A DNA stretch of 64,000 bases from Microbulbifer aggregans (GTDB lineage: Bacteria; Pseudomonadota; Gammaproteobacteria; Pseudomonadales; Cellvibrionaceae): positions 1,426,001 through 1,490,000 of the forward strand of contig NZ_CP014143.1 of assembly GCF_001750105.1 (NCBI RefSeq). Reading direction: 5' to 3'. This document shows positions 35,360 through 44,902 of this stretch, in pieces. The translations under genes and the position numbers were made by a program. Below the pieces are notes generated by a model, which saw only the letters and a list, made by a program, of their open reading frames with translations, had not been told where the DNA came from and ran no database searches. Each line of letters opens with the position of its first letter. The stretch's first letter is position 1.

Positions 35360-37228
35360 TTACTCGTCGAGGAAGCTTCGCAGGTGCTCAGAGCGCGACG
35401 GGTGTCGCAACTTGCGCAGCGCCTTGGCTTCGATCTGACGAATTCGCTCGCGGGTCACATCGAACTGTTTGCCCACCTCTTCCAGAGTGTGGTCGGTGTT
35501 CATGTCGATACCGAACCGCATGCGCAGAACCTTGGCTTCCCGTGCCGTCAGGCCAGAGAGCACGGAGCGTGTGGCGTCGTGCAGGCCGGTCTGGGTGGCG
35601 GTGTCCACCGGGGAAGACTGGTTCTGGTCCTCGATGAAGTCTCCCAGATGGGAATCTTCGTCGTCGCCGATGGGGGTCTCCATGGAGATCGGTTCCTTGG
35701 CGATCTTCAGGACCTTGCGCACCTTGTCTTCCGGCATTTCCATGCGCTCGCCCAGTTCTTCAGGAGTCGGCTCGCGTCCCATCTCCTGCAGCATCTGGCG
35801 GCTGATGCGGTTCAGCTTGTTGATGGTCTCGATCATGTGCACCGGGATACGGATGGTGCGGGCCTGGTCCGCGATGGAGCGGGTGATGGCCTGACGGATC
35901 CACCAGGTGGCATAGGTCGAGAACTTGTAGCCGCGACGGTATTCGAACTTGTCCACCGCCTTCATCAGGCCGATATTGCCCTCCTGAATCAGGTCCAGGA
36001 ACTGCAGCCCGCGATTGGTGTACTTCTTGGCGATGGAAATAACCAGACGCAGGTTGGCCTCGACCATCTCCTTCTTGGCGCGGCGGGAGCGGGCCTCACC
36101 GATGGACATCCGGCGATTGATCTCTTTGATCTGGCCGATCTCCAGTCCGGCGCGCTCCTGGCACTGGGCCAGCTTGCGCTGGCAGCGGATGATGTCTTCG
36201 GCTACCTGGCGCAGGTTGTCGGAGTAGTCCCGCTTCTTCTTGATGATGCCGGGGATCCAGTCCTCGTTGGTCTCGTTGCCCGGGAACTCCTTGATGAAGG
36301 TCTTCCGCGGCATCTTGGCCTTCTTGATGCAGAGCGCCATGGTGGTGCGCTCCTGCAGGCGAACTTCGTCGAGGATGCTGCGGACTTCGTTGTACAGCGG
36401 ATCGAACTGACGCGGCGCCAGCTTGAAGAAGCGGAAGATGTCGCCGACAGCTTCCATGGCCTCGCCGGCCTGTTTGGAGTCACGGCCGTGCTTCTTGATG
36501 GCGGCATCCGCCTTCTTCTGCGCGGCGATCAGCTTGTTCATGCGCTCGGCGAGTTCTTCCGGATCGATACCGCCGACGGTTTCCTCTTCCTCCTCGGATG
36601 AGTCATCGTCGTCATCGTCGCTGTCAGATTCTGAATCGTCGTCGCTGCTATCGGACTTGTTCTGCTGCGCAGCCTGGCCGGCCTGTGCACCCGGGGGCAC
36701 ATCCTCGGCCGGGTCGAGCCAGCCGGCAATGACGTCGGGGATGCGGCGCTCTTCCTTCTCGATGAGCTGGTACTCGTCGATGATCTGCTGTACCGCGCCC
36801 GGCCAGTATGCCAGCGCTGCCATCAGTTCCCGCAGGCCCTCTTCGATGCGCTTGGCAATGGCGATTTCGCCTTCGCGAGTGAGCAGCTCAACGGTGCCCA
36901 TCTCGCGCATGTACATGCGCACGGGATCGGTGGTGCGGCCCACATCGGACTCGACCGCGGCCAGTGCGGCGGCGGCTTCGGCGGCGGCAATTTCATCTGC
37001 GGAGCTATCGCCCTCGGCCATCAACAACTCTTCGGCATCCGGTGCGGTTTCGTACACCTTGATGCCCATGTCATTGATCATACCGATGATGTCTTCGACC
37101 TGATCCGGATCGGAGATGTCCTCCGGCAGGTGGTCGTTAACTTCGGCGTAGGTCAGATAGCCCTGCTCTTTACCGCGGGCGATCAGTTCCTTGATGCGTG
37201 AAGTCTGTTGCTGGGTGTTGTCGGTCAT
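35360..37228 (-). CDS. rpoD: RNA polymerase sigma-70 factor
   Basis: 622 residues from [19 protein letters not shown]. Region 1.1 leads; then regions 1.2-2 with [11 protein letters not shown] and the core/-10-binding block [20 protein letters not shown]; region 3; and region 4 with [20 protein letters not shown] for the -35. The non-conserved region carries a run of Asp, Ser and Glu (about residues 192-216), as in E. coli. It is the last gene of the rpsU-yqeY-dnaG-rpoD operon. Confidence 0.98.
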   Translation of the reverse strand: MTDNTQQQTSRIKELIARGKEQGYLTYAEVNDHLPEDISDPDQVEDIIGMINDMGIKVYETAPDAEELLMAEGDSSADEIAAAEAAAALAAVESDVGRTTDPVRMYMREMGTVELLTREGEIAIAKRIEEGLRELMAALAYWPGAVQQIIDEYQLIEKEERRIPDVIAGWLDPAEDVPPGAQAGQAAQQNKSDSSDDDSESDSDDDDDDSSEEEEETVGGIDPEELAERMNKLIAAQKKADAAIKKHGRDSKQAGEAMEAVGDIFRFFKLAPRQFDPLYNEVRSILDEVRLQERTTMALCIKKAKMPRKTFIKEFPGNETNEDWIPGIIKKKRDYSDNLRQVAEDIIRCQRKLAQCQERAGLEIGQIKEINRRMSIGEARSRRAKKEMVEANLRLVISIAKKYTNRGLQFLDLIQEGNIGLMKAVDKFEYRRGYKFSTYATWWIRQAITRSIADQARTIRIPVHMIETINKLNRISRQMLQEMGREPTPEELGERMEMPEDKVRKVLKIAKEPISMETPIGDDEDSHLGDFIEDQNQSSPVDTATQTGLHDATRSVLSGLTAREAKVLRMRFGIDMNTDHTLEEVGKQFDVTRERIRQIEAKALRKLRHPSRSEHLRSFLDE

Positions 37229-37273
37229 GCACAACCCTGAAAGTAAGGAAAAAATACGGGACAAAGACGCGGG

Positions 37274-37279
37274 ATTATA
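37274..37279 (-). promoter_or_regulatory. Probable -10 element of an rpoD-proximal promoter
   Basis: A perfect TATAAT on the minus strand, about 46 bp before the rpoD start. The -35 is weak. An internal promoter at this place is known for rpoD in E. coli (heat-shock), though no sigma-32 match was seen here. Confidence 0.4.
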
Positions 37280-37413
37280 GCGTATTTGCGCTAGCAATAA
37301 CCACTCTGGCTGTCAAGGGACAGGGGTTCGATCTGTGTGCTCTGTATTCCCGGTCCGCGTCCGCGGGTGAATGAATATGGCGGTGAGCCCTGAAATTTCA
37401 AGGCCCGCCACGG

Positions 37414-39414
37414 TTACTCGCGTTTGCGCTGCCAGTTTGCCAGCAGGGCCCGCTGTTCCGGGCTGAGCTGGCCGCCGGCGCTTTTCAGCTGTTCCAGCAG
37501 GCTGCGATTGCGGGCCTTCTGTTCGGCCCGCTCGAGTCTCTGCAGGCAGTCGCGAAACTCTGCCTGCGGATCGTATTCCAGTTGGGTATCTCCCTGAGCC
37601 AGCTGTCGCGCTCCGGTCACCAGTTGCGAGGAGGCCAGCTGGGCCAGAGTGTCGCAGGAATCGGCGCCGTGGTGCGCGCGCCAGTATCCGAGTAACTGGT
37701 TCAGATTGTAGTCTGGTCGTTGTTGCAACAGCGCGACCAGCTCGGCAAACAGTCGCAGATCCGGATCGCCGCTGTCGCGGAAACGATCCAGTTCATCGAT
37801 CTGTTGCGCCAGCTGCGGATGATGGAGCAGCAGCGAGATCAGCATGCGTTCCGCTGGCAGCCGGTACTGGCCGCGGGGCCTTGTTTGCGGAGGCGCGGCA
37901 AAATCCGGCTCCGATTCCCCGAATGGAGGGGGCAGATCGTCGTCCGGTGCCGGTGGTATGTCTGCCGGTACGGGCACGCTGTCACCCTCAAGCGACGACG
38001 GCGCTGGTGGCGTCGGCCGCTCCTGCCTTGGGGCGGGGGCAGCAGGGGGAGTCTGTGCTCGTGTCTGCGTGGCGCGGGCTTTTTCTGCGCCGATGACTTC
38101 TTCCAGGGTTGCCCGGTCGAGCCCGGTGCGAGCTGCCAATTGCTGGAACATCAGCTGCCGGTAGACCCCCTCGGGGAGCTGGTCGAGCAGCGGGCCCGCC
38201 AGCTTCGATAGTCGGGCACGGCCATCCATAGTCTGCAGGTTGATGCCCTCGCCAAGGAGATCGAAGAGGAAATCCTCCAGCGGCCGGGCCTGCTCGTCCA
38301 GGAGTTGCTCAAAGCGCTCGCCGCCTACCTGGCGGACCAGGGTGTCGGGATCTTCGCCTTCGGGCAGCAGCAGGAAGCGCAGACTGCGCCCGTCCTGCAT
38401 ATGCGGTAGGGCAGCTTCCAGGGCGCGCCGCGCTGCGGTGCGGCCGGCTTTGTCGCCGTCAAAGCAGAACACCAGCTCTGCCACATGGCGGAAGGCCAGC
38501 TGGATGTGTTCTTCGCCACAGGCGGTGCCCAGCGTGGCAACCGCACAGCGGATACCGAACTGGGCCAGGGCCACCACATCCATATAGCCTTCCACGACGA
38601 TCAGCCGCTTCAGGTCGCGGTTGGCCTGGCGCGCTTCCCACAGGCCGTAGAGTTCACGACTCTTGTGGAAGATGGGGGTTTCCGGCGAGTTCAGGTACTT
38701 GGGTTTCTCGTCGCCCAGAACCCGGCCACCGAAGGCGATAGGGCGCCCGCGCTGGTCCCGGATCGGGAACATGATGCGGTCGCGGAAGCGGTCGTAATGG
38801 TGGCGCCGGTCGGGTTTGGTTCTGCCGTCGCTGTCCTGGCGGCGGATGGCCAGACCGGCCTGCTCCAGCTGGTCGGCTTTTTCCGCTGTGTCTGCCAGGG
38901 CGTTGAGCAGGTTGTCCCAGCCCGGTGGGGCGAGGCCGATGCCAAAGTCCCGGGCAATCTCTCCCGAGAGGCCGCGCTGGCGGAGATAGGCTATAGCCTT
39001 CCCGGCCGAAGGGTGGCTGCGTAGCTGTTGGCGATAGAACTCTGCCGCCCGCTCGGTCAGCTGGTAGAGGGACTGGCTCTCCCGCTGGCGCTTTTCCTGG
39101 CCGGGGGCGAGCTGCTCCCGGGGTACTTCGAGGCCCATGCCTGCCGCGAGCTTTTCCACCGCTTCTGGGAATGGCAGGCGGTCGTACTCCATCAGGAAGC
39201 CGATGGCGTTGCCATTGGCGCCACAGCCAAAGCAGTAGAAGAACTGCTTGTCCGGGCTGACGGTGAAGGAGGGTGTCTTTTCGTCGTGGAAAGGGCAGCA
39301 GGCAGAGTAGTTCTTGCCGGTTTTGCGCAGTTTCACCCTGCTATCGACGATATCGACAATATCCGCCCGGGCGAGCAGATCGTCGATAAAGTGCTGGGGA
39401 ATCTTGCCGGCCAT
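37414..39414 (-). CDS. dnaG: DNA primase
   Basis: 666 residues. The N-terminal CHC2 zinc finger (CPFHDEKTPSFTVS through FYCFGCGANG), the catalytic TOPRIM core (VVEGYMDVVALAQ, FCFDGDKAG) and a C-terminal helicase-binding domain are all present. A Pro/Ala-rich linker of about 70 residues (TPPAAPAPRQERPTPPAPSS onwards) separates core and C-terminal domain and is longer than in E. coli. It synthesises RNA primers with the DnaB helicase. Confidence 0.98.
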   Translation of the reverse strand: MAGKIPQHFIDDLLARADIVDIVDSRVKLRKTGKNYSACCPFHDEKTPSFTVSPDKQFFYCFGCGANGNAIGFLMEYDRLPFPEAVEKLAAGMGLEVPREQLAPGQEKRQRESQSLYQLTERAAEFYRQQLRSHPSAGKAIAYLRQRGLSGEIARDFGIGLAPPGWDNLLNALADTAEKADQLEQAGLAIRRQDSDGRTKPDRRHHYDRFRDRIMFPIRDQRGRPIAFGGRVLGDEKPKYLNSPETPIFHKSRELYGLWEARQANRDLKRLIVVEGYMDVVALAQFGIRCAVATLGTACGEEHIQLAFRHVAELVFCFDGDKAGRTAARRALEAALPHMQDGRSLRFLLLPEGEDPDTLVRQVGGERFEQLLDEQARPLEDFLFDLLGEGINLQTMDGRARLSKLAGPLLDQLPEGVYRQLMFQQLAARTGLDRATLEEVIGAEKARATQTRAQTPPAAPAPRQERPTPPAPSSLEGDSVPVPADIPPAPDDDLPPPFGESEPDFAAPPQTRPRGQYRLPAERMLISLLLHHPQLAQQIDELDRFRDSGDPDLRLFAELVALLQQRPDYNLNQLLGYWRAHHGADSCDTLAQLASSQLVTGARQLAQGDTQLEYDPQAEFRDCLQRLERAEQKARNRSLLEQLKSAGGQLSPEQRALLANWQRKRE

Positions 39415-39429
39415 AGTTGCGCTCTGGTT

Positions 39430-39447
39430 GGGAGGGCGGGCCCTCCC
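39430..39447 (-). terminator. Hairpin between yqeY and dnaG
   Basis: GGGAGGG (39430-39436) and CCCTCCC (39441-39447) pair around CGGG. There is no U-tract. Located within the macromolecular-synthesis operon, it may be an RNA processing or pausing element. Confidence 0.4.
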
Positions 39448-39457
39448 GTGTCAATGA

Positions 39458-39904
39458 TCAGCCCAGCTGGGCCTTGACCAGCTTGCTTACTGCGCCCATG
39501 TCGGCGCGGCCCTGTACTTGTGGCTTCACCTGGGCCATCACCTTGCCCATATCGGCCATGCCGGCGGCGCCGGTATCGCGCACGGCTTCGGCGACGATTT
39601 CCGAGATCTCATCCTCGCTCAACTGCTCGGGCAGGAACTCCTGGATCACGTCGATTTCTGCCTGCTCCACGGCGGCCAGCTCCGGGCGGCCAGCTTTTTC
39701 GTACTGGGCGATGGAGTCGCGACGCTGCTTGGTCATCTTGTCCAGCAGGGCCAGGATGCGGGCGTCGTCCAGCTCGATACGCTCGTCCACCTCGATGCGT
39801 TTGATCTCCGCATTGATCAGGCGCAGCGTTGCCAGGCGCTCCTTGTCGCGGGCCTTCATGGCATCCTTGGTGGCTTGGGTGAGAGTTTCCTTGAGAGTGC
39901 TCAT
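39458..39904 (-). CDS. yqeY: GatB/YqeY domain-containing protein
   Basis: 148 residues starting MSTLKETLTQATKDAMKARD. YqeY family (related to the GatB C-terminal domain): LRLINAEIKRIEVDERIEL and IIQEFLPEQLSEDEI-like sequence (here VIQEFLPEQLSEDEISEIV). Its function is not fixed; it is often present between rpsU and dnaG in pseudomonads and relatives, as here. Confidence 0.92.
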   Translation of the reverse strand: MSTLKETLTQATKDAMKARDKERLATLRLINAEIKRIEVDERIELDDARILALLDKMTKQRRDSIAQYEKAGRPELAAVEQAEIDVIQEFLPEQLSEDEISEIVAEAVRDTGAAGMADMGKVMAQVKPQVQGRADMGAVSKLVKAQLG

Positions 39905-40008
39905 GACGGTATATCCGGCTATTAGGGTTGTTTTTCGGGTGACCGCAAGCATAGCGCGCCGACTCGCTGGCGCGGAAGTGCGCTGCCAATGTCTTGCCGG
40001 CCCAACGC

Positions 40009-40045
40009 AAAAACGGCGCGCGAGTCGGGCTCGCACGCCGTTTTT
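40009..40045 (-). terminator. Intrinsic terminator between rpsU and yqeY
   Basis: AAAAACGGCG...CGCCGTTTTT stem of 16 bp with one mismatch and a U run on the minus strand, 60 bp past rpsU. It matches the position of the T1 attenuator in the E. coli operon, which keeps dnaG expression below rpsU. Confidence 0.8.
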
Positions 40046-40104
40046 CAATACCGCACGGGATTGTGCTCCCGTCCGGCCTCTCTGTGAAAAAGCCTGGAGG
40101 CTTC

Positions 40105-40320
40105 TTAGTAGAGGCGCTGGAACTTGCGGTTTTCGCGCTGCAGCTTCTTAGCGTGGCGCTTAACAGCGGCAGCTGCCTTGCGCTTGCGAACAGCAGTCGG
40201 CTTCTCGTAGAACTCGCGACGACGTACTTCGGACAGTACACCGGCTTTTTCGCAGGAGCGCTTGAAGCGGCGCAGGGCGATATCGAAAGGTTCGTTGTCT
40301 TTGATTCGTACTGAGGGCAT
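40105..40320 (-). CDS. rpsU: Ribosomal protein bS21
   Basis: 71 residues [20 protein letters not shown], with the basic tail ending [10 protein letters not shown]: bS21 without doubt. The small-subunit protein assists initiation. First gene of the operon rpsU-yqeY-dnaG-rpoD. Confidence 0.98.
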   Translation of the reverse strand: MPSVRIKDNEPFDIALRRFKRSCEKAGVLSEVRRREFYEKPTAVRKRKAAAAVKRHAKKLQRENRKFQRLY

Positions 40321-40410
40321 TAGAATACCTGTAAAATTCGTTTCTCTCGGCCTTTCCGGCAAATGCTCTCGCAGTTGCAATCCGGAGGCCGGTTCACAGC
40401 GAGGGCGCAA

Positions 40411-40439
40411 ATTCTAATCACTCGGGTCGGCGATCGCAA
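40411..40439 (-). promoter_or_regulatory. Promoter of the rpsU operon
   Basis: On the minus strand TTGCGA (40434-40439) and TAGAAT (40411-40416) are 17 bp apart, about 90 bp before rpsU. Confidence 0.65.
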
Positions 40440-40470
40440 GCCTCTTTTCCGGTATGATAGCGAGCCTTCA

Positions 40471-41544
40471 ATGCAGTCACGAGTAGCAGAGCCTGTGCGA
40501 GTCCTCGGTATCGAAACCTCCTGCGACGAAACCGGCGTCGCGATCTACGACAGCAATAGCGGACTCCTTGGTCACGCGGTCTTCAGTCAGGTAGATCTGC
40601 ACGCCGAATACGGCGGTGTGGTGCCGGAACTGGCCAGCCGCGACCATGTGCGCAAACTGCTGCCGCTGGTGCGTCAGGTCATGGCGCAGACCGGCACCTC
40701 CCCGGCTGGCCTGGATGGGATTGCCTATACCGCCGGCCCGGGGCTGGTTGGTGCGTTGATGGTGGGCGCCTGCGCCGGCCGCGCCCTGGCCTATGCCTGG
40801 AAGATCCCCGCAGTGGCCGTTCACCATATGGAGGGACATCTGCTGGCGCCGATGCTGGAGGAGAATCCGCCGGCCTTTCCCTTTGTGGCCTTGCTGGTTT
40901 CTGGCGGTCACACGCAACTGGTGGACGTCCGCGGCCTGGGTGACTATGCCCTGATGGGCGAGTCACTGGATGATGCCGCCGGTGAGGCCTTTGATAAGGC
41001 GGCCAAGATGCTCGACCTGGACTACCCGGGTGGTCCGCGGTTGGCGGCGCTGGCGGAAAAGGGCGACCCGCAGCGGTTTACCTTCCCGCGGCCCATGACC
41101 GACCGGCCCGGGCTGGACTTCAGTTTTTCCGGACTCAAAACCTATACCCTGACCACGGTGCGTGAACACGCGCTGGAGGACGGGTTGCCGGATGAGCAGA
41201 CCTGTGCCGATATCGCCGCCGCCTTTCAGGAGGCTGTCGTTGATACACTGGTCATCAAATGTCGGCGCGCGATTCAGGCCTCCGGCCACAAGACGCTGGT
41301 GATCGCTGGTGGAGTTTCTGCCAACAAGCGTCTCCGCGAGCGCCTCGAGGCGCGGCTGGCGGAGGAAGGGGCCAGCGTTTATTACCCACGCCACGAGTTC
41401 TGCACTGACAACGGTGCCATGATCGCCTACGCCGGTTATTTGCGCTTGCAGGCTGGTGAGCGCACGGATCTGGCCGTAGACGTGCGGCCGCGCTGGCCCA
41501 TGACGCAGTTAAATGAGATGGGGAACGGGAGTCTCGCCAACTGA
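40471..41544 (+). CDS. tsaD: tRNA N6-threonylcarbamoyladenosine synthase subunit TsaD
   Basis: 357 residues from ATG 40471; a GTG at 40495 would give [13 protein letters not shown], the usual start of TsaD, so the shorter form is possible. Iron and substrate motifs are present: [16 protein letters not shown] and the ASKH-fold nucleotide motif [13 protein letters not shown]. It works with TsaB, TsaE and TsaC to make t6A37 in tRNAs reading ANN codons. Divergent from rpsU; a TATGAT at 40453-40458 may be its -10. Confidence 0.96.
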   Translation: MQSRVAEPVRVLGIETSCDETGVAIYDSNSGLLGHAVFSQVDLHAEYGGVVPELASRDHVRKLLPLVRQVMAQTGTSPAGLDGIAYTAGPGLVGALMVGACAGRALAYAWKIPAVAVHHMEGHLLAPMLEENPPAFPFVALLVSGGHTQLVDVRGLGDYALMGESLDDAAGEAFDKAAKMLDLDYPGGPRLAALAEKGDPQRFTFPRPMTDRPGLDFSFSGLKTYTLTTVREHALEDGLPDEQTCADIAAAFQEAVVDTLVIKCRRAIQASGHKTLVIAGGVSANKRLRERLEARLAEEGASVYYPRHEFCTDNGAMIAYAGYLRLQAGERTDLAVDVRPRWPMTQLNEMGNGSLAN

Positions 41545-41924
41545 TGGATATCGTCTACATCCGCGACCTCAAGGTCGATACGATTATTGGTATTTACGAC
41601 TGGGAGCGGGAGGTGCGCCAGACCGTCAGTCTCGACCTGGAGATGGCGTTCGATATTTCCGAGGCCGCCCGTACCGACAACATCGAGCACACCCTGAATT
41701 ACAAAGCGGTGGCCAAGCGACTGATCGCCTTTATTGAGGGAAGTGAGTTTCTGTTGGTGGAGACCATGGCCCATCAGGCGGCAGCGATTGTCCGCGACGA
41801 GTTTGGCGTTTCCTGGCTGCGCCTGCGGCTCTCCAAGCCCGGGGCCGTGCGCGGTTCCCGCGATGTTGGCGTGATCATCGAGCGCGGAGAGCGGCCGCTC
41901 ACCGGTGCGGCGGCGGGAGCCTGA
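41544..41924 (+). CDS. folB: Dihydroneopterin aldolase
   Basis: 126 residues beginning [40 protein letters not shown] and VETMAHQAA contain the FolB active-site Glu and Lys. It releases glycolaldehyde in folate synthesis. Its ATG overlaps the tsaD stop (TGATG), so it is coupled; folK follows. Confidence 0.95.
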   Translation: MDIVYIRDLKVDTIIGIYDWEREVRQTVSLDLEMAFDISEAARTDNIEHTLNYKAVAKRLIAFIEGSEFLLVETMAHQAAAIVRDEFGVSWLRLRLSKPGAVRGSRDVGVIIERGERPLTGAAAGA

Positions 41925-41926
41925 AC

Positions 41927-42418
41927 ATGGCGCAGGTCTTTCTGAGTCTCGGCAGTAATATCGACCGCGCGAAGCATATCCGCGCCGGCCTCGATGCGCT
42001 GGCGAAGGCTTTTGGGGATTTGAACGTCTCGACGGTGTTCGAGAGCGAGGCCGTAGGCTTCGAAGGCGAGAACTTCTACAACCTCGTGGTGGGCATGCAT
42101 ACCGACCTGCCGGTGGGTCAGCTCGCCTCGCGCTTGCGGGAAATCGAGGATGCCAACGGTCGAGTGCGCGGTGGGGCCAAGTTCAGCGCGCGTACTTTGG
42201 ATATCGATATCCTGACTTACGACGACCTGGCTGGCGAGTTCGATGGTGTAAAGCTGCCCCGCGGCGAGATCGTGAAGAATGCCTTCGTGCTGCAGCCGCT
42301 GGCCGAGCTGGTGCCAGCCCGGCGCCACCCCCTCACCGGCGAGACCTTTGCCGAGATGTGGGAGCATTACGACAAGGACAAGCAGAAACTCTGGCCAGTA
42401 CACTTTTCCTGGCCCTAA
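41927..42418 (+). CDS. folK: 2-amino-4-hydroxy-6-hydroxymethyldihydropteridine pyrophosphokinase
   Basis: 163 residues MAQVFLSLGSNIDRAKHIRA; the FolK signature is RTLDIDILTYDD and the P-LPRGEI-type segment KLPRGEIVKNAF is present. It transfers pyrophosphate from ATP to hydroxymethyl-dihydropterin, the step after FolB. It lies 2 bp after folB, so tsaD-folB-folK is one unit. Confidence 0.95.
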   Translation: MAQVFLSLGSNIDRAKHIRAGLDALAKAFGDLNVSTVFESEAVGFEGENFYNLVVGMHTDLPVGQLASRLREIEDANGRVRGGAKFSARTLDIDILTYDDLAGEFDGVKLPRGEIVKNAFVLQPLAELVPARRHPLTGETFAEMWEHYDKDKQKLWPVHFSWP

Positions 42419-42428
42419 TTTTCAGTCT

Positions 42429-42473
42429 GCAGCCCCCATCGGACCTTGTGCCAATGCCGGGGCGTGGGGCTGC
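42429..42473. terminator. Possible hairpin after folK
   Basis: GCAGCCCC (42429-42436) and GGGGCTGC (42466-42473) can pair. The loop is long and no T-tract follows. It lies in the convergent gap between folK and the hydrolase gene. Confidence 0.3.
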
Positions 42474-42507
42474 GGGGCCACTCACAGAGAGCAACAGCTA
42501 CGCTGCG

Positions 42508-43422
42508 TTACAGCCAGCCGCCCACCGCATCAATGTAATCACCTGGCAGTATGTGGCCTCCCGCGAATGCCTGGTGCTTCTTGTTCTCGCTTGCAATCGC
42601 ATCGTACAGGCGCAGGTTGTCCTCTTTCGAAGCATACTCATCATCATCGGCAGTGATCAGGAGAACCCCGGTTTTTTTAATCAGGCCGGCAAGGTTCTTG
42701 GGCGCCACGACAGCCGTCTTGTCGTCTATATGTGGCGGCACCATGGCGATAACCCTGTCCACTCGCGGGTCGAGAGCTGAGGCCAGTAGGGCGACCTGCG
42801 CTCCCATACTGTAACCCGCCAGGGTAAGGTGATTGCCGTCCAGGTCTGGTTGCTGCGCGATCCAGTCCATCAGAACCCGATAATCGAGGACAGTCTCCCG
42901 GATCATTGCTTCGTAGTCGCGTTTGTCTCCGAAGAAATGCAGGTTATTCATGATCGATCCCAGGGTGCGGTTGGGGTCTTTCCTGGTGCCGTGAAAGCGT
43001 GCATCGATGGCGACCACCACATAGCCTTTTTGGCTGGCCCGCTCGGTAATTTCATTCACGCGGGTCACCGTCGGGCGTCCCTTGAAGGAGTCCACCCACC
43101 AGCGCTGGTAGCCTCTCCCCATGGCCGCCATACCAACCAGTACGGGGTATTTTTCCTGTTTTACGGGCGGGTAGCTGATGCGGCCGTTGACCAGTGCCCC
43201 GTCATAGCTCCTGTAAGAAAATTCAAACAGGCCTTCGCCGATCTCTCTGAGTGACATGCCAATATCAGCTGGCGTCCGGTAAGCGTAGGACGCCAAGATT
43301 TCATCTTGGGCTAGCGGTTGTTCTTTTAACGCTATAAATGTGTACCAGAATGTGGTGAGGCAGCCGATGGCCAACCCGGCTGAAAAAATTACTCGGGTTG
43401 TAAATTTCACTTTCTTGTTCAT
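42508..43422 (-). CDS. Alpha/beta hydrolase, membrane-anchored or exported
   Basis: 304 residues. An N-terminal hydrophobic segment (VIFSAGLAIGCLTTFWYTF) precedes a dienelactone hydrolase/esterase-type domain: nucleophile Ser205 in LAGYSMGAQ, acid in LLITADDDEY and His in FAGGHILP. The oxyanion region is VLVGMAAMG. Substrate unknown. RBS CAGGAGAA upstream. It follows the DJ-1 protein gene in a minus-strand cluster with a two-component system. Confidence 0.78.
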   Translation of the reverse strand: MNKKVKFTTRVIFSAGLAIGCLTTFWYTFIALKEQPLAQDEILASYAYRTPADIGMSLREIGEGLFEFSYRSYDGALVNGRISYPPVKQEKYPVLVGMAAMGRGYQRWWVDSFKGRPTVTRVNEITERASQKGYVVVAIDARFHGTRKDPNRTLGSIMNNLHFFGDKRDYEAMIRETVLDYRVLMDWIAQQPDLDGNHLTLAGYSMGAQVALLASALDPRVDRVIAMVPPHIDDKTAVVAPKNLAGLIKKTGVLLITADDDEYASKEDNLRLYDAIASENKKHQAFAGGHILPGDYIDAVGGWL

Positions 43423-43663
43423 GATTTGGTTCTCCTGATTGACAAGAGCACCCTACAGGTCGCCCGGTAAATTTCGGGTGAAATTTCCGGTCGAAGCATG
43501 TGCGATGCACTATTGTCATGACGGGGGAATGGTCGGTCCTCAGGTGGTGGGTTGTATCAGTCCATCCGGGCTGGCGGTGCACCTGTTAAGGCTCAGGACC
43601 TGATACGCTGGCTGGTCGCCGCCTGACTCACGCGAAAATACGAAGCAGGGGCGACGGCCCTGG

Positions 43664-44767
43664 TTACACCTTTTCCCCCTGCTGCCACTTTTTTGCCGTG
43701 GACAGCAACCGCACGATATCCGCTGCCTTGCCGGTCTGCCCCTGCATCATCGCGACAATGCCGTGCATCGCGAGTAATCGCCGGTTGATTGCCTCCTCCC
43801 CACCGCTGGCAGCCTGCTGGAATGTTTCCAGCATGGCCTTGGCGCCGGGGAGGCCATCGCTTTCATAGGCCAGCAGCAGTTCCACGGTTTTTTCTTCACC
43901 GGTAACTTTTCGCGGGACCGGTTGATAGCCCAATGTCTCCACCATTTGCTCGGCGAGTGCCCATACCGACCAGGGGTTTTGTCCGGTGACCAACCTGCCA
44001 TCAGTGCTGACCTGGCGCAGGTAAGTCGGGCCCGCCTCGAACACGGCGCCGTTTTCCCGCAGCCGGGATTCGAGCATGAAGGGAAATACCTGCTTGGCAT
44101 CCGGAATCAGGAACAGCTCCTCCTCGTTGGTAAAGCTGCTGATACGGCGTCCCTGCAACAACGGTACTCCGGGTTCCAGCTCTATGTCGGTAAGCGCTGC
44201 CGGTCCGTGGCAGACCGCGCCGACAACACCGCCATCGCCATAGATGGATAGCACCAGGCTATGGATATCTGTATTTCCGGGGAAGTCGAACATGGCGCCC
44301 TTGCCGCCGACAAAGAAAATGCCCCGGTAGTCATCTGCATTGGCGTTTTCTATGGGGATGCTGCCGTGCAGCTTTGCCCTCGCTTGCCGGTCATTGAGAA
44401 AAGCGTATTCGATCGGCCCCATATCGTCTCGATCGATCACCGCCGGTGGCTCCCCGCCCCGGATGCTGGCGATATCCACGGTAAAACCATTGGCCGTAAA
44501 TACGTAATAGGACCGCGCGAGCTCGGTCAATTCGTAACCGGTGCCCTTGCCGTGCTCACCCATGGTTGAGGCGCTGGTCACCACCATCAGGATTCGGCCG
44601 CGGCCATCGGACGGCCGGGGTTGCTGGAGGTAGGGGATATCCCCGGGTTGTGTCTGCGCCAGGGCCTGGTGATCCGGCGGTGGTGGAATCAGGCTTTTCA
44701 GCCAGAAGCCGGCGCCAGCCAGAAGCGCCACACTGAATAAAATTGTTGTCAGGATTTTCTTGGCCAT
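43664..44767 (-). CDS. DJ-1/PfpI family protein with N-terminal membrane anchor
   Basis: 367 residues from ATG 44767 (AAAGGAGA 7 bp upstream). A hydrophobic N-terminus (MAKKILTTILFSVALLAGAG) anchors it in the membrane; a type 1 glutamine-amidotransferase-like domain (residues 58-290) carries Cys186 in VVGAVCHGPAAL and Glu79 (GYELTELA), the Hsp31-like nucleophile pair. Cytosolic relatives are glyoxalases or chaperones that act on reactive carbonyls; an anchored periplasmic version is unusual. The C-terminal 70 residues are helical. It lies directly downstream of the kinase gene. Confidence 0.8.
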   Translation of the reverse strand: MAKKILTTILFSVALLAGAGFWLKSLIPPPPDHQALAQTQPGDIPYLQQPRPSDGRGRILMVVTSASTMGEHGKGTGYELTELARSYYVFTANGFTVDIASIRGGEPPAVIDRDDMGPIEYAFLNDRQARAKLHGSIPIENANADDYRGIFFVGGKGAMFDFPGNTDIHSLVLSIYGDGGVVGAVCHGPAALTDIELEPGVPLLQGRRISSFTNEEELFLIPDAKQVFPFMLESRLRENGAVFEAGPTYLRQVSTDGRLVTGQNPWSVWALAEQMVETLGYQPVPRKVTGEEKTVELLLAYESDGLPGAKAMLETFQQAASGGEEAINRRLLAMHGIVAMMQGQTGKAADIVRLLSTAKKWQQGEKV

Positions 44768-44902
44768 GATTGGTCTCCTTTGAATTGGGGGACCATCGTG
44801 GGGCACTAGGCGTGAAGTACGGGTGAAATCCGCAGGGAAATGTTGTGGGAAATGCATATGCATGCCCCCCCCGGGTATCAGGGAGCAGCAAAGCGGGGGG
44901 CG

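Noticed and set aside
35342..36601. 419-codon plus-strand frame antisense to rpoD
   Set aside because: Leu/His/Val-rich antisense product without motif or ribosome binding site; rpoD is certain.
36580..36655. Acidic low-complexity run in RpoD
   Set aside because: The non-conserved region of sigma-70 is acidic in E. coli and many others; not unusual.
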